A DNA stretch of 64,000 bases from Macrostomum hystrix. Taxonomy: Eukaryota > Platyhelminthes > Macrostomidae. The stretch is from positions 124,001 to 188,000 of the forward strand of contig CATNEN010000004.1 of assembly GCA_950097015.1 (NCBI GenBank), read 5' to 3'. Position 1 is the stretch's first letter. Every line of letters starts with the position of its first letter. Of the stretch, positions 20,019-33,100 are shown piece by piece. A program made the translations under genes and the position numbers. The notes under the pieces are model-generated. The model saw nothing but the letters and a program-made list of their open reading frames with translations. It was not told where the DNA came from and searched no databases.

Positions 20019-22275
20019 ATGCGGCTCTACTGCTGCGATTCTGGCTATGCGGTTCTACTGCTGCGATTCTGGCTATGCGGCTCCTGCTGCGATTCAGGCT
20101 ATGCAACTCTACTGCTGCGATTCCGGTTATGCGGCTCTAATGCTGCGATTCCGGCTATGCGGCTCCTGCGATTCCGGCTATGCGGCTCCTGCGATTCTGG
20201 CTATGCGGCTCCTGCGATTCTGGCTACGCGGCTCCTGCTGCGATTCTGTCTATGCTACTCCTGCTGCGATTCTGTCTATGCTACTCCTGCTGCGATTCTG
20301 TCTATGCTACTCCTGCTGCGATTCTGTCTATGCTACTCCTGCTGCGATTCTGTCTATGCTACTCCTGCTACGATTCTGGCTATGCTACTCCTGCTGCGAT
20401 TCTGGCTATGCTAGTCCTGCTGTGATTCTGGCTATGCTACTCCTGCTGCGATTCTGGCTATGCTACTCCTGCTGCGATTCTGTCTATGCTACTCCTGCTG
20501 CGATTCTGTCTATGCTACTCCTGCTGCGATTCTGGCTATGCTACTCCTGCTGTGATTCTGGCTATGCTACTCCTGCTGCGATTCTGTCTATGCTACTCCT
20601 GCTGCGATTCTGGCTATGCTACTCCTGCTGCGATTCTGGCTATGCTACTCCTGCTGCGATTCTGGCTATGCTAGTCCTGCTGTGATTCTGGCTATGCTAC
20701 TCCTGCTGTGATTCTGGCTATGCTACTCCTGCTGCGATTCTGGCTATGCTACTCCTGCTGCGATTCTGGCTATGCTACTCCTGCTGCGATTCTGGCTATG
20801 CTACTCCTGCTGCGATTCTGGCTATGCTAGTCCTGCTGTGATTCTGGCTATGCTACTCCTGCTGTGATTCTGTCTATGCTACTCCTGCTGCGATTCTGGC
20901 TATGCTACTCCTGCTGCGATTCTGGCTATGCTACTCCTGCTGCGATTCTGTCTATGCTACTCCTGCTGCGATTCTGGCTATGCTACTCCTGCTGCGATTC
21001 TAGCCATGCTGCTGCTGCTGTGATTCTGGCCATGCTACTCCTGCTGTGATTCTGGCTATGCTACTCCTGCTGCGATTCTGTCTATGCTACTCCTGCTGCG
21101 ATTCTGTCTATGCTACTCCTGCTGCGATTCTGTCTATGCTACTCCTGCTGCGATTCTGTCTATGCTACTCCTGCTGCGATTCTGGCTATGCTACTCCTGC
21201 TGCGATTCTGGCTATGCTAGTCCTGCTGTGATTCTGGCTATGCTACTCCTGCTGTGATTCTGTCTATGCTACTCCTGCTGCGATTCTGGCTATGCTACTC
21301 CTGCTGCGATTCTGGCTATGCTACTCCTGCTGCGATTCTGGCCATGCTACTCCTGCTGTGATTCTGGCTATGCTACTCCTGCTGCGATTCTGTCTATGCT
21401 ACTCCTGCTGCGATTCTGTCTTTGCTACTCCTGCTGCGATTCTGGCTATGCTACTCCTGCTGCGATTCTAGCCATGCTGCTGCTGCTGTGATTCTGGCCA
21501 TGCTACTCCTGCTGTGATTCTGGCTATGCTACTCCTGCTGCGATTCTGTCTATGCTACTCCTGCTGCGATTCTGGCTATGCTACTCCTGCTGCGATTCTG
21601 TCTATGCTACTCCTGCTGCGATTCTGGCTATGCTACTCCTGCTGCGATTCTGGCTATGCTACTCCTGCTGCGATTCTGTCTATGCTACTCCTGCTGCGAT
21701 TCTGGCTATGCTACTCCTGCTGCGATTCTGGCTATGCTACTCCTGCTGCGATTCTGTCTATGCTACTCCTGCTGCGATTCTGTCTATGCTACTCCTGCTG
21801 CGATTCTGGCTATGCTACTCCTGCTGCGATTCTAGCCATGCTGCTGCTGCTGTGATTCTGGCCATGCTACTCCTGCTGCGATTCTGGCTATGCTACTCCT
21901 GCTGCGATTCTGGCTAGGCTACTCCTGCTGTGATTCTGGCTATGCTACTCCTGCTGCGATTCTGTCTATGCTACTCCTGCTGCGATTCTGGCTATGCTAC
22001 TCCTGCTGCGATTCTGGCTATGCTACTCCTGCTGCGATTCTAGCCATGCTGCTGCTGCTGTGATTCTGGCTATGCTACTCCTGCTGCGATTCTAGCCATG
22101 CTGCTGCTGCTGCGATTCTGTCTATGCTACTCCTGCTGCGATTCTGGCTATGCTACTCCTGCTGCGATTCTGGCTATGCTACTCCTGCTGCGATTCTGGC
22201 TATGCTACTCCTGCTGCGATTCTGGCTATGCTACTCCTGCTGCGATTCTGGCCATGCTGCTGCTGCTGTGATTCT
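20019..22275. repeat. 26-bp minisatellite array, about 85 copies
   Basis: Tandem copies of a 26-bp unit beginning TGCTACTCCTGCTGCGATTC and ending TGGCTA or TGTCTA. The first 200 bp are diverged and contain 23-bp forms. A distinctive variant with an expanded (TGC)n block, TAGCCATGCTGCTGCTGCTG, recurs near 21001, 21471, 21832, 22048, 22093 and 22251, which marks higher-order duplication. The array is intergenic between the AHCYL-like and FAM234-like genes. Its long Leu/Cys/Tyr-rich open frames are artefacts of the unit. Confidence 0.95.
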
Positions 22276-23261
22276 AGTAGTTAAAGTGATAGCTTTACTT
22301 TAATTTGAATCGGGCTTTCCTACAAAAAACAAAAGTTCGTCAAGTTTTTTTCACTTTCATTCCGATGTCCAATAACGAGTTCTAACATTGATTCAATGAA
22401 AAAAACATAAAATTGGTCTCATTTTTCGAAAACATTTAAATCTTTAAAAAAGCGAATCGGAAATTCATATTTTTATCGAGAAACTCAATCACTGCGAACG
22501 GGTTAGAAGTTTCCACACAATCTATCCCTTTTCTAAGATAGTCATTACGAGAAATGGTCACTTAAACTGTAGTTCGTTCAAATTTTAAATTCTTCTCCAC
22601 CACCCTATAAACTAACTGCACAAGCCAGTTCCTAAATACCATGAAGCTTAACTAGTTTAAAGCAGAACATATATATAAAAATGCTGTTTATTAAGCAGAT
22701 TCAAAGATATTTTCAACAAGCTCACAGTTTTTTCTGATCTAGACATTTGCGCAGCTAACTGCCTGTGCTGCCGAACACTAACATATATATAATTTCATGC
22801 TTTTTGTCAAATGCAAATTAAATAAAACTTCTTGTTTCACACTTCAATCATATTTTGATATTTTTCTAGCGGTACAATGGCTACTAACATTAAGTGGAAT
22901 AGAAATTTGGGTTTATGTCAATGGACTAAACAGCTGTACGCTGCTTCAAACTTAACAAACGGGCTAAATAATTTGAAAGGAAAGAATCGAACCCTCGACC
23001 TCTCGGCCAGTTAAAGCTTAACATAGTTAAACAGATGCCACAAACTAATTTTTACGTTATTGTGCATCATATAAAAATGATGCAAATTAATTATAGAAGG
23101 TTCTTTGAACCACTAGGGATCAAAATAAATGAGTTATAATTATGCTCGTTAATTACACATAAACTAGTTACTAATCAGAGCTTTGAACGGCGATTGAGAG
23201 GACTTGATTGTACTGCGCTTAGCTGAAGAGAATTAGGCAGAATTTTAAAAGGCATTCTCCA
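22276..23261. other. AT-rich intergenic DNA with SINE scraps
   Basis: No gene seen. Around 22912-22950 there is a short match to the SINE body (ATGGACTAAACAGCTGTACG), and at about 22983-23010 a reversed B-box-like GAATCGAACCC, so an old degenerate SINE is likely. Confidence 0.45.
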
Positions 23262-23520
23262 TTGGGTTAAAGGGATTTTCCATGAGGTCGAAGGGATTCT
23301 CTATGAAGTAGAAGGGATTTTCCATGAGGTTGAATGGATTTCTAATGAGGTGGAAAGGATTCTGCATGTGGCGGAACTGATATTACATGCGGCGGAACTG
23401 ATATTACATGTTACATATTAGATGGAAGGGATTTTCCATGACGTGGAAGGGATTTTCCATGAGGTGGAAGGGATTTTCTATGAGGTAAAAGGGATTTTTC
23501 ATGAGGTGGAAGGGAATGTT
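23262..23520. repeat. Degenerate 21-bp minisatellite
   Basis: About eleven diverged copies of a 21-bp unit close to GGATTTTCCATGAGGTGGAAG, with interrupting variants in the middle (GCGGAACTGATATTACATGC). It is more diverged than the other arrays, so probably older. Confidence 0.75.
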
Positions 23521-24144
23521 TAGTTATAACACCGTGCATGCCGCCCTATGAATTTGAGATAAACGATAAGGAGGGCTGATTCTTGGGAGTCGGGAGGCGG
23601 TTGAGAATGATTTTAGGCAGAAGAAATTTCAAAGGCGCCACTGCCGATGCTTTTACGTGCCGAATTCCGTAAAGTAATCAACGAGTCACTCTGTGATCAG
23701 GTGCCTTGCAAAAGATAATTATTTTTGTGCAGCTACGAGTATTAATCGTGAACTAACAGCTCAATTAAATAATTTTCTTAGATTTAACAACCGAAATGAG
23801 CATGACAATCAGGAAGCACGCATTTGGGCTAAGAAAATAGACGGCAATGCAAATCAGTTGCTGAGTGGACAGTTCAGTATATAGTATATATTGCGAAACA
23901 TCATCACACAAAAAGTTCCGAAAGATTCAGAATATACTACTGACAGTAACCAGCTTGAACATTGCATTAGAAAAAAAAGAATAAAAGCATCCTTATTAAA
24001 TCGGAAAAAACCTGACGCATTTGGCCTTTAAAACAAATAACTTACTCAGAAAAAAAGTTAATCTGTAAAAAGCAAATATATAAAGTTCAAACGATTTCAT
24101 GTTGTACAAGATAGCACTAATAAGTATCTGTTTAAACAACTCAC

Positions 24145-24252
24145 CACCACTCGTGTAGCTCTCAGAGACCGATGGCTCACCAGCGCCAATATGGGCCTGC
24201 TTAACCTTTGCTGAGCTGTCCTGAGACTCCTGAAACATATCATTCAGGTTTG
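24145..24252 (-). other. Possible orphan exon (36 codons)
   Basis: On the minus strand an acceptor-like TAGATCAG precedes an open segment containing NLNDMFQESQDSSAKVKQAH and ending SESYTSG, followed by GGTGAGT. The length is 108 nt with phase 1 at both ends, the same phase as the end of FAM234-like exon 7. A second acceptor, TTTCAG, lies 21 nt inside. It could be an extra or alternative 3' exon of the FAM234-like gene or part of another transcript. I recognise no domain. The composition is more GC-rich than its surroundings. Confidence 0.25.
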
Positions 24253-25184
24253 CTGATCTAGTTTAACAAAGCACATTCAGAATACAAAACTAAGTTAAAG
24301 CTAACAGTAGCCACTTTGTACATTCACTAAAGTATAATGTATAAAAATGAGAATTAAAGCTTAAGTATACATACTTCAACTGAAAAAATAAAGCCAGAAT
24401 GCTCAAAGAATATTGTAATATTAATGCTAACTAATTTTGCACTTTTCTATGAATAACAGCATTTTTCCAGTAGCTTTTGTGTTTGGTGTGTTTGTTTTTT
24501 TGCATATATTCAGTACAAAATAAAATGAACACTAGTTTAATGCTTGTTTTAGCTATCAAGATGATTTTGAATAATTGTTTACACTTGGTAATCCAGCTTA
24601 TTTCGTTTACAAAGAAATATAAAAATATATTTGCTTGCAGGATGTTTGCTTGCGACACAGCTTGCCGAATTAGCTTGATAAAAAATGTGTTTTCGTGTCT
24701 ACCTAATGTATTTCTTTCTTGCCACAGTCAGAGCCAATTTAGTCAATGGCAGAGTCTAGAGACTGGGAGAATGTATTGCTGTGCTTATTTAAAAAATTAC
24801 AAAAAATCCTAGAAACTAGGTATAGAGAGGTATAGCTTAGTGACTTGCTGAAGAAGCATAAGTCAATAATCTCATGGCAAAATGTACAGAAAACTGTTAT
24901 ATATCTATATCTTCATAGCTAATAGATCTAGATGATTCGTCTTGTAGTTAGCTCATAGCTCTGCCTGTTATTACCACCACTAGGTCTATGATCATATTTG
25001 TTAGGCCTATCTGTTCGATCGTGCTGAAATCAGAAACTGCTACAATTTATACTGCTATTATCCTTTTATTATACCGAATCCTTCGTGTACAAATCCCAAG
25101 ACTAGTTCGAAAGCTTACTGTGAGTGAGTTTATGACATTGCCGCTGATAAGCGCTTGCAAACATTCTGTACCAATAATTGACTG

Positions 25185-25440
25185 ACAAACTTCGCAAGCA
25201 GAGTCAGGAAGTTCAGCAAGCTAAGGTGCATGCGAAATTCGGCAAGAAAACTTCGGCAAGCAAACTTCCCGCAAGCAAAGTTCGGCAGTCAAAATTCCGC
25301 AAGCAAACTTCGGCAAGCAAACTTCGGCAAGCAAGCCTTGACAAGCAAACTTCCGCAAGCAAACTTCGGCATGCAAAGCTCGGCAAGCAAAATTCCTGCA
25401 AGCAAACTTCGGCAAGCAAACTTCCCGCAAGCAAACGTCG
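25185..25440. repeat. 14-bp minisatellite array
   Basis: About 17 copies, some truncated, of CAAGCAAACTTCGG with variants CCGCAAG and GGCATG. The open frames on both strands over it are artefacts. Confidence 0.85.
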
Positions 25441-26967
25441 TACTACCCCACAGGCCCCATAAAATATAAAATATGACTACACTGTCTAAACACAAATTAC
25501 AAATATAAGCTACAAATTTATAGTAAATCTAAACCTATATCCAAAGTCTGAGCTAAATGAAAAATTGATTTTATACAATTAAAATATTATTTCCTACTTC
25601 ATAAAACGGATAGATATAGTTATTCCAATTACCATTACACTATGATGTATCCAAAGTTTATTTCTAGAAATTCTAAGAAAACGTATTTCTCAGAAACTTT
25701 AATTTGTTACATACATATGTATAAGACATGTCTAAAATGTTGATTTTGTTTTAGCACTTGTCTTCTCTAGTGTCTTTACAGTGATTAGTACATATTAGTA
25801 TTGAAATTGTTACATTCATTATAACTACAGAAAATTGTTTCCGGAAGAATGGCGCGCACAGAACTGTTTTGGAAAGCCTGTAAAATCTAATAGAACTTTA
25901 ATCTTATTGGACTACTTGTGTCGTTTAAAATAGAACTGCTTGTATTCCCACTAGATAGTAGTCCACTTTCCTTTGCTTACTTACTTAACTTGAACTTATT
26001 AGTTTCATTTGCCATCATTATAAAAATTCCAATTAAAAATGCATTACTTGTGCAGCGCACACTGTTCGAATTTTTTACAAGTGGTTGAAAACACGAAAGT
26101 GCGACTTGGTTTTTAGGAAGAAAGAATTTTAGCGAATTTGCATATGCAGTTAAGCAGAAATTTGTGCGACAAATTTTAGAGTAAAGGTTTTACGATTCTA
26201 CAAAATTACGATAAGGAATCCACATATATTTATTATTCAAATACAACTCAGATTCGAATGCATTATAAAAAGAGACATAACATGGAGAAATTATCGATTG
26301 ATAGCATTACACGATAACATGTTAAACTAACTATCATTTACGAGAGTTATTTTAGTAAAATAGCTCTAAAAACAAATAAATAAAATTGTCCCTGTCAGAA
26401 CTGAGAAGATATCACCTCCTGGAAATAACGAATATCGTAGTTTCTGCTTTTGATAAATAAAATATATTGAAGTTGATATATGATTAGTTGATTCTTATTT
26501 AGATGTTAATTTAGTTCTTGTTAGCGTGTATGTCTCAAAAAGTACATGCATAAAAAAGAGTGGCATAAATAAGCTTAATTCTTAATACGATGAAGACAAA
26601 TTTGGAGCATCGTTAGCTCTTTCGGTCTCACCTTCATAAACATTTTTTTAAAGTTTAAGTATGTATATTATGATAAAACAAATAAGCGGAATTTCAAATG
26701 ATGGCATAAAAATGCGGATTAATAGAGAGAGAGAGAGCGTTCCAATAACAAAACACCCAAAGTATTTTCAGAAGTACCAGTTTTACCAACGGACATGCAT
26801 AAACTGCTGTTGTTAAAAACCTGAACGCAGTGCTTAGAAATGGAGGGGCATTGCTTTTAAATATTTGTGGTATCTTGTACGCAGGAAGCCATGCACCTCC
26901 CAAATGAAATCCCAGCTTATATTAGCACATATACCAATATACATCGATTTGGGATTTATCATCAAGG
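25441..26967. other. AT-rich intergenic DNA
   Basis: No gene, RNA or repeat array that I can support. Confidence 0.45.
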
Positions 26968-27125
26968 AGAGTCAGGGTGCGTTGCGCAAGTAGCCGTCGG
27001 CGCGATTTCCCATGTAGGCAGTCCAGCGCTGCTGACCGAATGGCAGGATTCTGCCGCACTGGCGACGACCTCCCGACTCCGACTCACAGTGGCACGTGAT
27101 GCGTCGCCTAATGAGTGCGATGTAA
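26968..27125. other. GC-rich island of unknown nature
   Basis: About 155 bp of clearly GC-richer sequence (GGTGCGTTGCGCAAGTAGCC through CACGTGATGCGTCGCC) in an AT-rich context, open in some frames on both strands. It lies 70 bp past the predicted 3' end of the FAM234-like gene. It could be an inserted repeat or an exon; I cannot tell. Confidence 0.3.
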
Positions 27126-27191
27126 GTGTTGTATTACTACATGCATCTCCTCTCTGCACAAGTGACATTGTATACAAGTGATTAAACTGTG

Positions 27192-30100
27192 TCATTTTAT
27201 TAATGAAATTTTCTTGGTGGGGATGGCAATACGGCGCATTGATTTTATTGAGGCGCGGCTATCATACCTATAAACAACAAGCTGTTTAAATTGTCTGGCG
27301 AACCAAGCGGCTTTGAATCCACTTTTACTACTTCCGATGCGGCCGTCTGCAGTAGTAAATGCTGGCTCGGTTTTCCTCAAATTTTCTGCGCATCTTCGCA
27401 GGGCCAGATTTCTATACCGCCTCGCGCTCATGCCAAAGTATTTGCCTGAAAGTTGGAGTTTCAGGCAAATTTTCACGCAGCAACTGCTATTTTATGACAG
27501 ACATGGAGATAACAGGATATTGTGAGATGGAGTGACAAGAAGTCTGGGAACTGGAAGATAAAGTGACAAGAAGTCTGGGAACTGGAAGATAAAGTGACAA
27601 GAAGTCTGGGAACTGGAAGATAAAGTGACAAGAAGTCTGGGAACTGGAAGATAAAGTGACAAGAAGTCTGGGAACTGGTAGATGGAGTGACAAGAAGTCT
27701 GGGAACTGATAGATGGAGTGACAAGAAGTCTGGGAACTGGTAGATGGAGTGACAAGAAGTCTGGGAACTGGTAGATGGAGTGACAAGAAGTCTGGGAACT
27801 GGTAGATGGAGTGACAAGAAGTCTGGGAACTGGTAGATGGAGTGACAAGAAGTCTGGGAACTGCAGAAGAGAACTCTTGGACCAGATTAGAGTAGAGTGA
27901 CCAGACGCTAAGGAGATTGTCTAATACGTGAAGTACAAAAAGCTACTCACTCGTCGGCCGAAATCTTTCGGCCTGTCTACCCAAGAAGCTGTCCAAGCAG
28001 CGGAGCCCTGGCGAAGTAGATTTCGTCCAATCTCCATTGTCGTCTTCAATTGTAGAACCCACGGCAAACACCGCGTCAATGCTGTTGCTGTGGAAGCCAC
28101 GATGGACGCCTCCAGCCGGCGGAGACGGTGGCGCCAGAGTGCCGGTGACGGACCGCGGACGATCTGACGGGCTGTCCTTCTCAGCGCCTGGGGCGTAAAA
28201 GACATTGTGACTGTCTTGTCAAGACGGGATGGGAATGAAGGCACTCTGATTGGAACTGAAGACACTCTAACTGGAACTGAAGATACTCTGACTGGAAATG
28301 AAGACACTCTCTGACTGGAACTGAAGACACTCTGACTGGAACTGAAGACACTCTGAGTGGAACTGAAGACACTCTGACTGGAACTGAAGACACACTCTGA
28401 GTGGAACTGAAGACACTCTGACTGGAACTGAAGACACACTCTGACTGGAACTGAAGATACTCTGACTGGAAATGAAGACACTGTCTGACTGGAACTGAAG
28501 ACACACTCTGACTGGAACTGAAGACACTCTGACTGGAACTGAAGACACTCTGACTGGAACTGAAGACACACTCTGACTGGAACTGAAGATACTCTGACTG
28601 GAAATGAAGACACTGTCTGACTGGAACTGAAGACACACTCTGACTGGAACTGAAGACACACTCTGACTGGAACTGAAGACACTGTGACTGGAACTGAAGA
28701 CACACTCTGACTGGAACTGAAGACACTCTGACTGGAACTGAAGACACACTCTGACTGGAACTGAAGACACTCTGACTGGAACTGAAGACACACTCTGAGT
28801 GGAACTGAAGACACTCTGACTGGAACTGAAGACACACTCTGACTGGAACTGAAGATACTCTGACTGGAAATGAAGACACTGTCTGACTGGAACTGAAGAC
28901 ACACTCTGACTGGAACTGAAGACACTCTGACTGGAACTGAAGACACTCTGACTGGAACTGAAGACACACTCTGACTGGAACTGAAGATACTCTGACTGGA
29001 AATGAAGACACTGTCTGACTGGAACTGAAGACACACTCTGACTGGAACTGAAGACACACTCTGACTGGAACTGAAGACACTGTGACTGGAACTGAAGACA
29101 CACTCTGACTGGAACTGAAGACACTCTGACTGGAACTGAAGATACTCTGACTGGAAATGAAGACACACTCTGACTGAAACTGAAGACACTCTGACTGGAA
29201 AAGAAGACACTCTGACTGGAACTGAAGATACTCTGACTGGAAATGAAGATACTCTGACTGGAACTGAAGACACACTCTGACTGGAACTGAAGATACTCTG
29301 ACTGGAACTGAAGATACTCTGACTGGAACTGAAGATACTCTGACTGGAACTGAAGATACTCTGACTGGAACTGAAGATACTCTGACTGGAACTGAAGACA
29401 CACTCTGACTGGAACTGAAGATACTCTGACTGGAACTGAAGATACTCTGACTGGAACTGAAGATACTCTGACTGGAATTGAAGATACTCTGACTGGAACT
29501 GAAGATACTCTGACTGGAAATGAAGACACTCTCTGACTGGAACTGAAGACACTCTGACTGAAACTGAAGACACTCTGACTGGAACTGAAGACACTCTGAC
29601 TGGAACTGAAGATACTCTGACTGGAAATGAAGATACTCTGACTGGAACTGAAGACACACTCTGACTGGAACTGAAGATACTCTGACTGGAACTGAAGATA
29701 CTCTGACTGGAACTGAAGATACTCTGACTGGAACTGAAGATACTCTGACTGGAACTGAAGACACTCTGACTGGAACTGAAGACACTCTGACTGGAACTGA
29801 AGACACTCTGACTGGAACTGAAGATACTCTGACTGGAAATGAAGACACTGTCTGACTGGAACTGAAGACACTCTGACTGGAACGTGAAATGAAAGTACAA
29901 AGAGCGTCACTCACCGCCATCATAGACAGTGATGCCAGGTCCTGGAATGTGCCTCCCAGCCAGCATTAGCCGAGCGTGCGAGCTGGCATTGAAGCTCCGC
30001 GAGCAGGGTAGCCAGCCATGGGAGTCTTGATCGGAATGGTGTATTTAGGTAGACAAAAGCTTCGTTTTGCTGTCAAATTAACACCTGTTCACTCACCTGC

Positions 30101-33100
30101 TGATTTTTGTCTGCCGCAGTCAAGCCGCCAGTGCAGGAAGAGGTCGTGCCCCTGACCTTCGAATGCCACCGTCAGCGGGGAGCCCAGTGTTCCGGAGATG
30201 CCGACGGCCGCCTCCGCTCGAGGCAACTCGTCGATCACTCGGCCGGTGGTTCCGTCCAGAACGACAAACTGCACAATAAGACGACGGAAGGAGTGACATT
30301 TTAGTTGATAGAGTGACAGTCTAGTCCATAGCAGAGTGACAGTCTAAATCTAGTCAAAGTGACAGTCTAGAACTAGGCAGAGTGACAGTCTAGAACTAGG
30401 CAGAGTGACAGTCTAGTCCATAGCAGAGTGACAGTCTAAATCTAGTCAAAGTGACAGTCTAGAATTAGGCAGAGTGACAGTCTAGAACTAGGCAGAGTGA
30501 CAGTCTAGAACTAGGCAGAGTGACAGTCTAGAATTAGGCAGAGTGACAGTCTAGAACTAGGCAGAGTGACAGTCTAGAACTAGGCAGAGTGACAGTCTAG
30601 AACTAGGCAGAGTGACAGTCTAGAACTAGGCAGAGTGACAGTCTAGAATTAGGCAGAGTGACAGTCTAGAACTAGGCAGAGTGACAGTCTAGAACTAGGC
30701 AAAGTGACAGTCTAGAACTAGGCAGAGTGACAGTCTAGAATTAGGCAGAGTGACAGTCTAGAACTAGGCAGAGTGACAGTCTAGAATTAGGCAGAGTGAC
30801 AGTCTAGAACTAGGCAGAGTGACAGTCTAGAACTAGGCAGAGTGACAGTCTAGAACTAGGCAGAGTGACAGTCTAGAACTAGGCAGAGTGACAGTCTAGA
30901 ACTAGGCAGAGTGACAGTCTAGAACTAGGCAGAGTGACATCAGTTGGATCAGCAGGCCCACCCTCTGCTGGCTGTAGACCGGGTATCCTTCCCCGACGCT
31001 GTACTGTACAAAGAAGTCTGGCACTCGGTCGGCATTGTAAAATCCAGGCACCGGCGCCCAGCGGATCTCGGAGGTGCCAACTGGCGGTAGGTCGGCGCGC
31101 CAGACCGGACTTCCGCGCCCGAGAAGGTAGGCGACGCCAGCGGCTGCCACTGAGCCGTTGAGCAACGGCAGGATGAGCTCCGGCCGGCCGTCCGAGTCTA
31201 AGTCGGCCAGAGTGGCCGGGCCTCCTAGCGAGCCTTTGTGCAAGCCGCCGTAGAGCACTGGAACAGCCTGGTGTGTTAAAAAGTGTTTAAAATGTTAATT
31301 GGGCTACTTTAAGTAGGATAATCAGGAATATATGCCGAATTCTGAGCAATTATTGGGCAACAGACAAAATCTTCTGCTCCTGCTCAGAAATCAGCACAGT
31401 TTAAAAAAGAATTCTGAGATGCTGAGCATGACAGATTGTTGAGCAGACCTGATGAAAAATCTGAGTCAGAGACGGCAGTTGCTGAATCAGTCAACTAAAA
31501 TCATTATTCAAGTCACGCAAAGAGTACTTTTTACTTTTTACGTATCTACCTAGATTAGCAATCCATTCTAATCCTGTTCTATTGGCTAGATTAGCAATCC
31601 ATTCTATTCCTGTTCTATTGGCTAGATTAGCAATCCATTCTATTCCTGTTCTATTGGCTAGATTAGCAATCCATTCTATTCCTGTTCTATTGGCTAGATT
31701 AGCAATCCATTCTATTCCTGTTCTATTGACTAGATTAGCAATCCATTCTATTCCTGTTCTATTGGCTAGATTAGCAATCCATTCTATTCCTGTTCTATTG
31801 GCTAGATTAGCAATCCATTCTATTCCTGTTCTATTGGCTAGATTAGCAATCCATTCTATTCCTGTTCTATTGGCTAGATTAGCAATCCATTCTTTTCCTG
31901 TTCTATTGACTAGATTAGCAATCCATTCTATTCCTGTTCTATTGGCTAGATTAGCAATCCAGTCTATTCCTGTTCTATTGTTGATTTACATTGTTCGCAT
32001 GACAAACCAGTCCATCGAGTTATCTGAACCCAATGAAAGCCTTATTGCAATATCGGGTAGCGATTCTAAAGTACAATGTCAGGTAAGCGGTTTGCATCAG
32101 AGATCAATCGACTGAGTGAGTGATGATTAATTCAGACAATGCACTCGGCTAAAGTACAAAAACAGCCCGGGAACTATACAGTCGACGGGATCTAGGAAAT
32201 TCTAGGAGGAAGTGTACGAAGGCACATGAGTCGGAAGGATGTTTGTCGGGAATTTTTTGGGGCACTAAGACAGTCTTCTTAAGTTGGCTTTGGCTTCCAA
32301 TCTGTTTGGCAGGCTGGTAGGGAGGGGGTGGGCGTACAGGAGCTAAAAAAAGCACACCGCCGGCGTACCGCTGGGAGTATGAGTCTTCTAGTCTCTCCCT
32401 GTTTAAACCTGATAATCTTCGTCTTTACATCTCTCTCCCTTCTCACCATCTCGCCAGTTGGCTTCCGTGTAAATGCTCTCAGAATGTCAAAATGGTGTGA
32501 AGTACCTCGCATTTAGTTTATTAAGAGTTCGAACTGAAATCCCATCTCATCAGTCACTGAAATCCCATCTCATCAGTAACAAAATCCCATCTCATCAGTC
32601 ACTGAAATCCCATCTCATCAGTCACTGAAATTCCATCTCATCAGTCACTGAAATCCCATCTCATCAGTAACAAAATCCCATCTCATCAGTCACTGAAATC
32701 CCATCTCATCAGTCACTGAAATTCCATCTCATCAGTCACTGAAATCCCATCTCATCAGTCACTGAAATCCCATTTCATCAGTCACTGAAATCCCATCTCA
32801 TCAGTCACTGAAATCCCATCTCATCAGTCACTGAAATCCCATCTCATCAGTCACTGAATCCCATCTCATCAGTCACTGAAATCCCATCTCATCAGTCACT
32901 GAAATCCCATCTCATCAGTCACTGAAATCCCATCTCATCAGTCACTGAAATCCCTCACTTTGGCCGTCTCGCCGGACATCAGGAAAGTCTTCAGCCGCAG
33001 CAGGAAGGCAGCTCCGCCCTGAGAACTCGCTTCGTCAAAGTCGCCGCCAGTTGAAAACAGAATCCGCCTGGAGTCGCCGCCACCGCCACCACCGTTCCCG

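Noticed and set aside
19969-22260. Leu/Cys/Tyr repeat frames of up to 238 residues
   Set aside because: They come from the 26-bp array; many overlapping frames exist and none has a non-repeat anchor.
27921-29923. Three overlapping 550-660-residue frames rich in Ser/Gln/Val
   Set aside because: All three minus-strand frames are open because the 21/23-bp unit lacks stops. The region is FAM234-like intron 6 and the exon frame meets TGA just after the donor.
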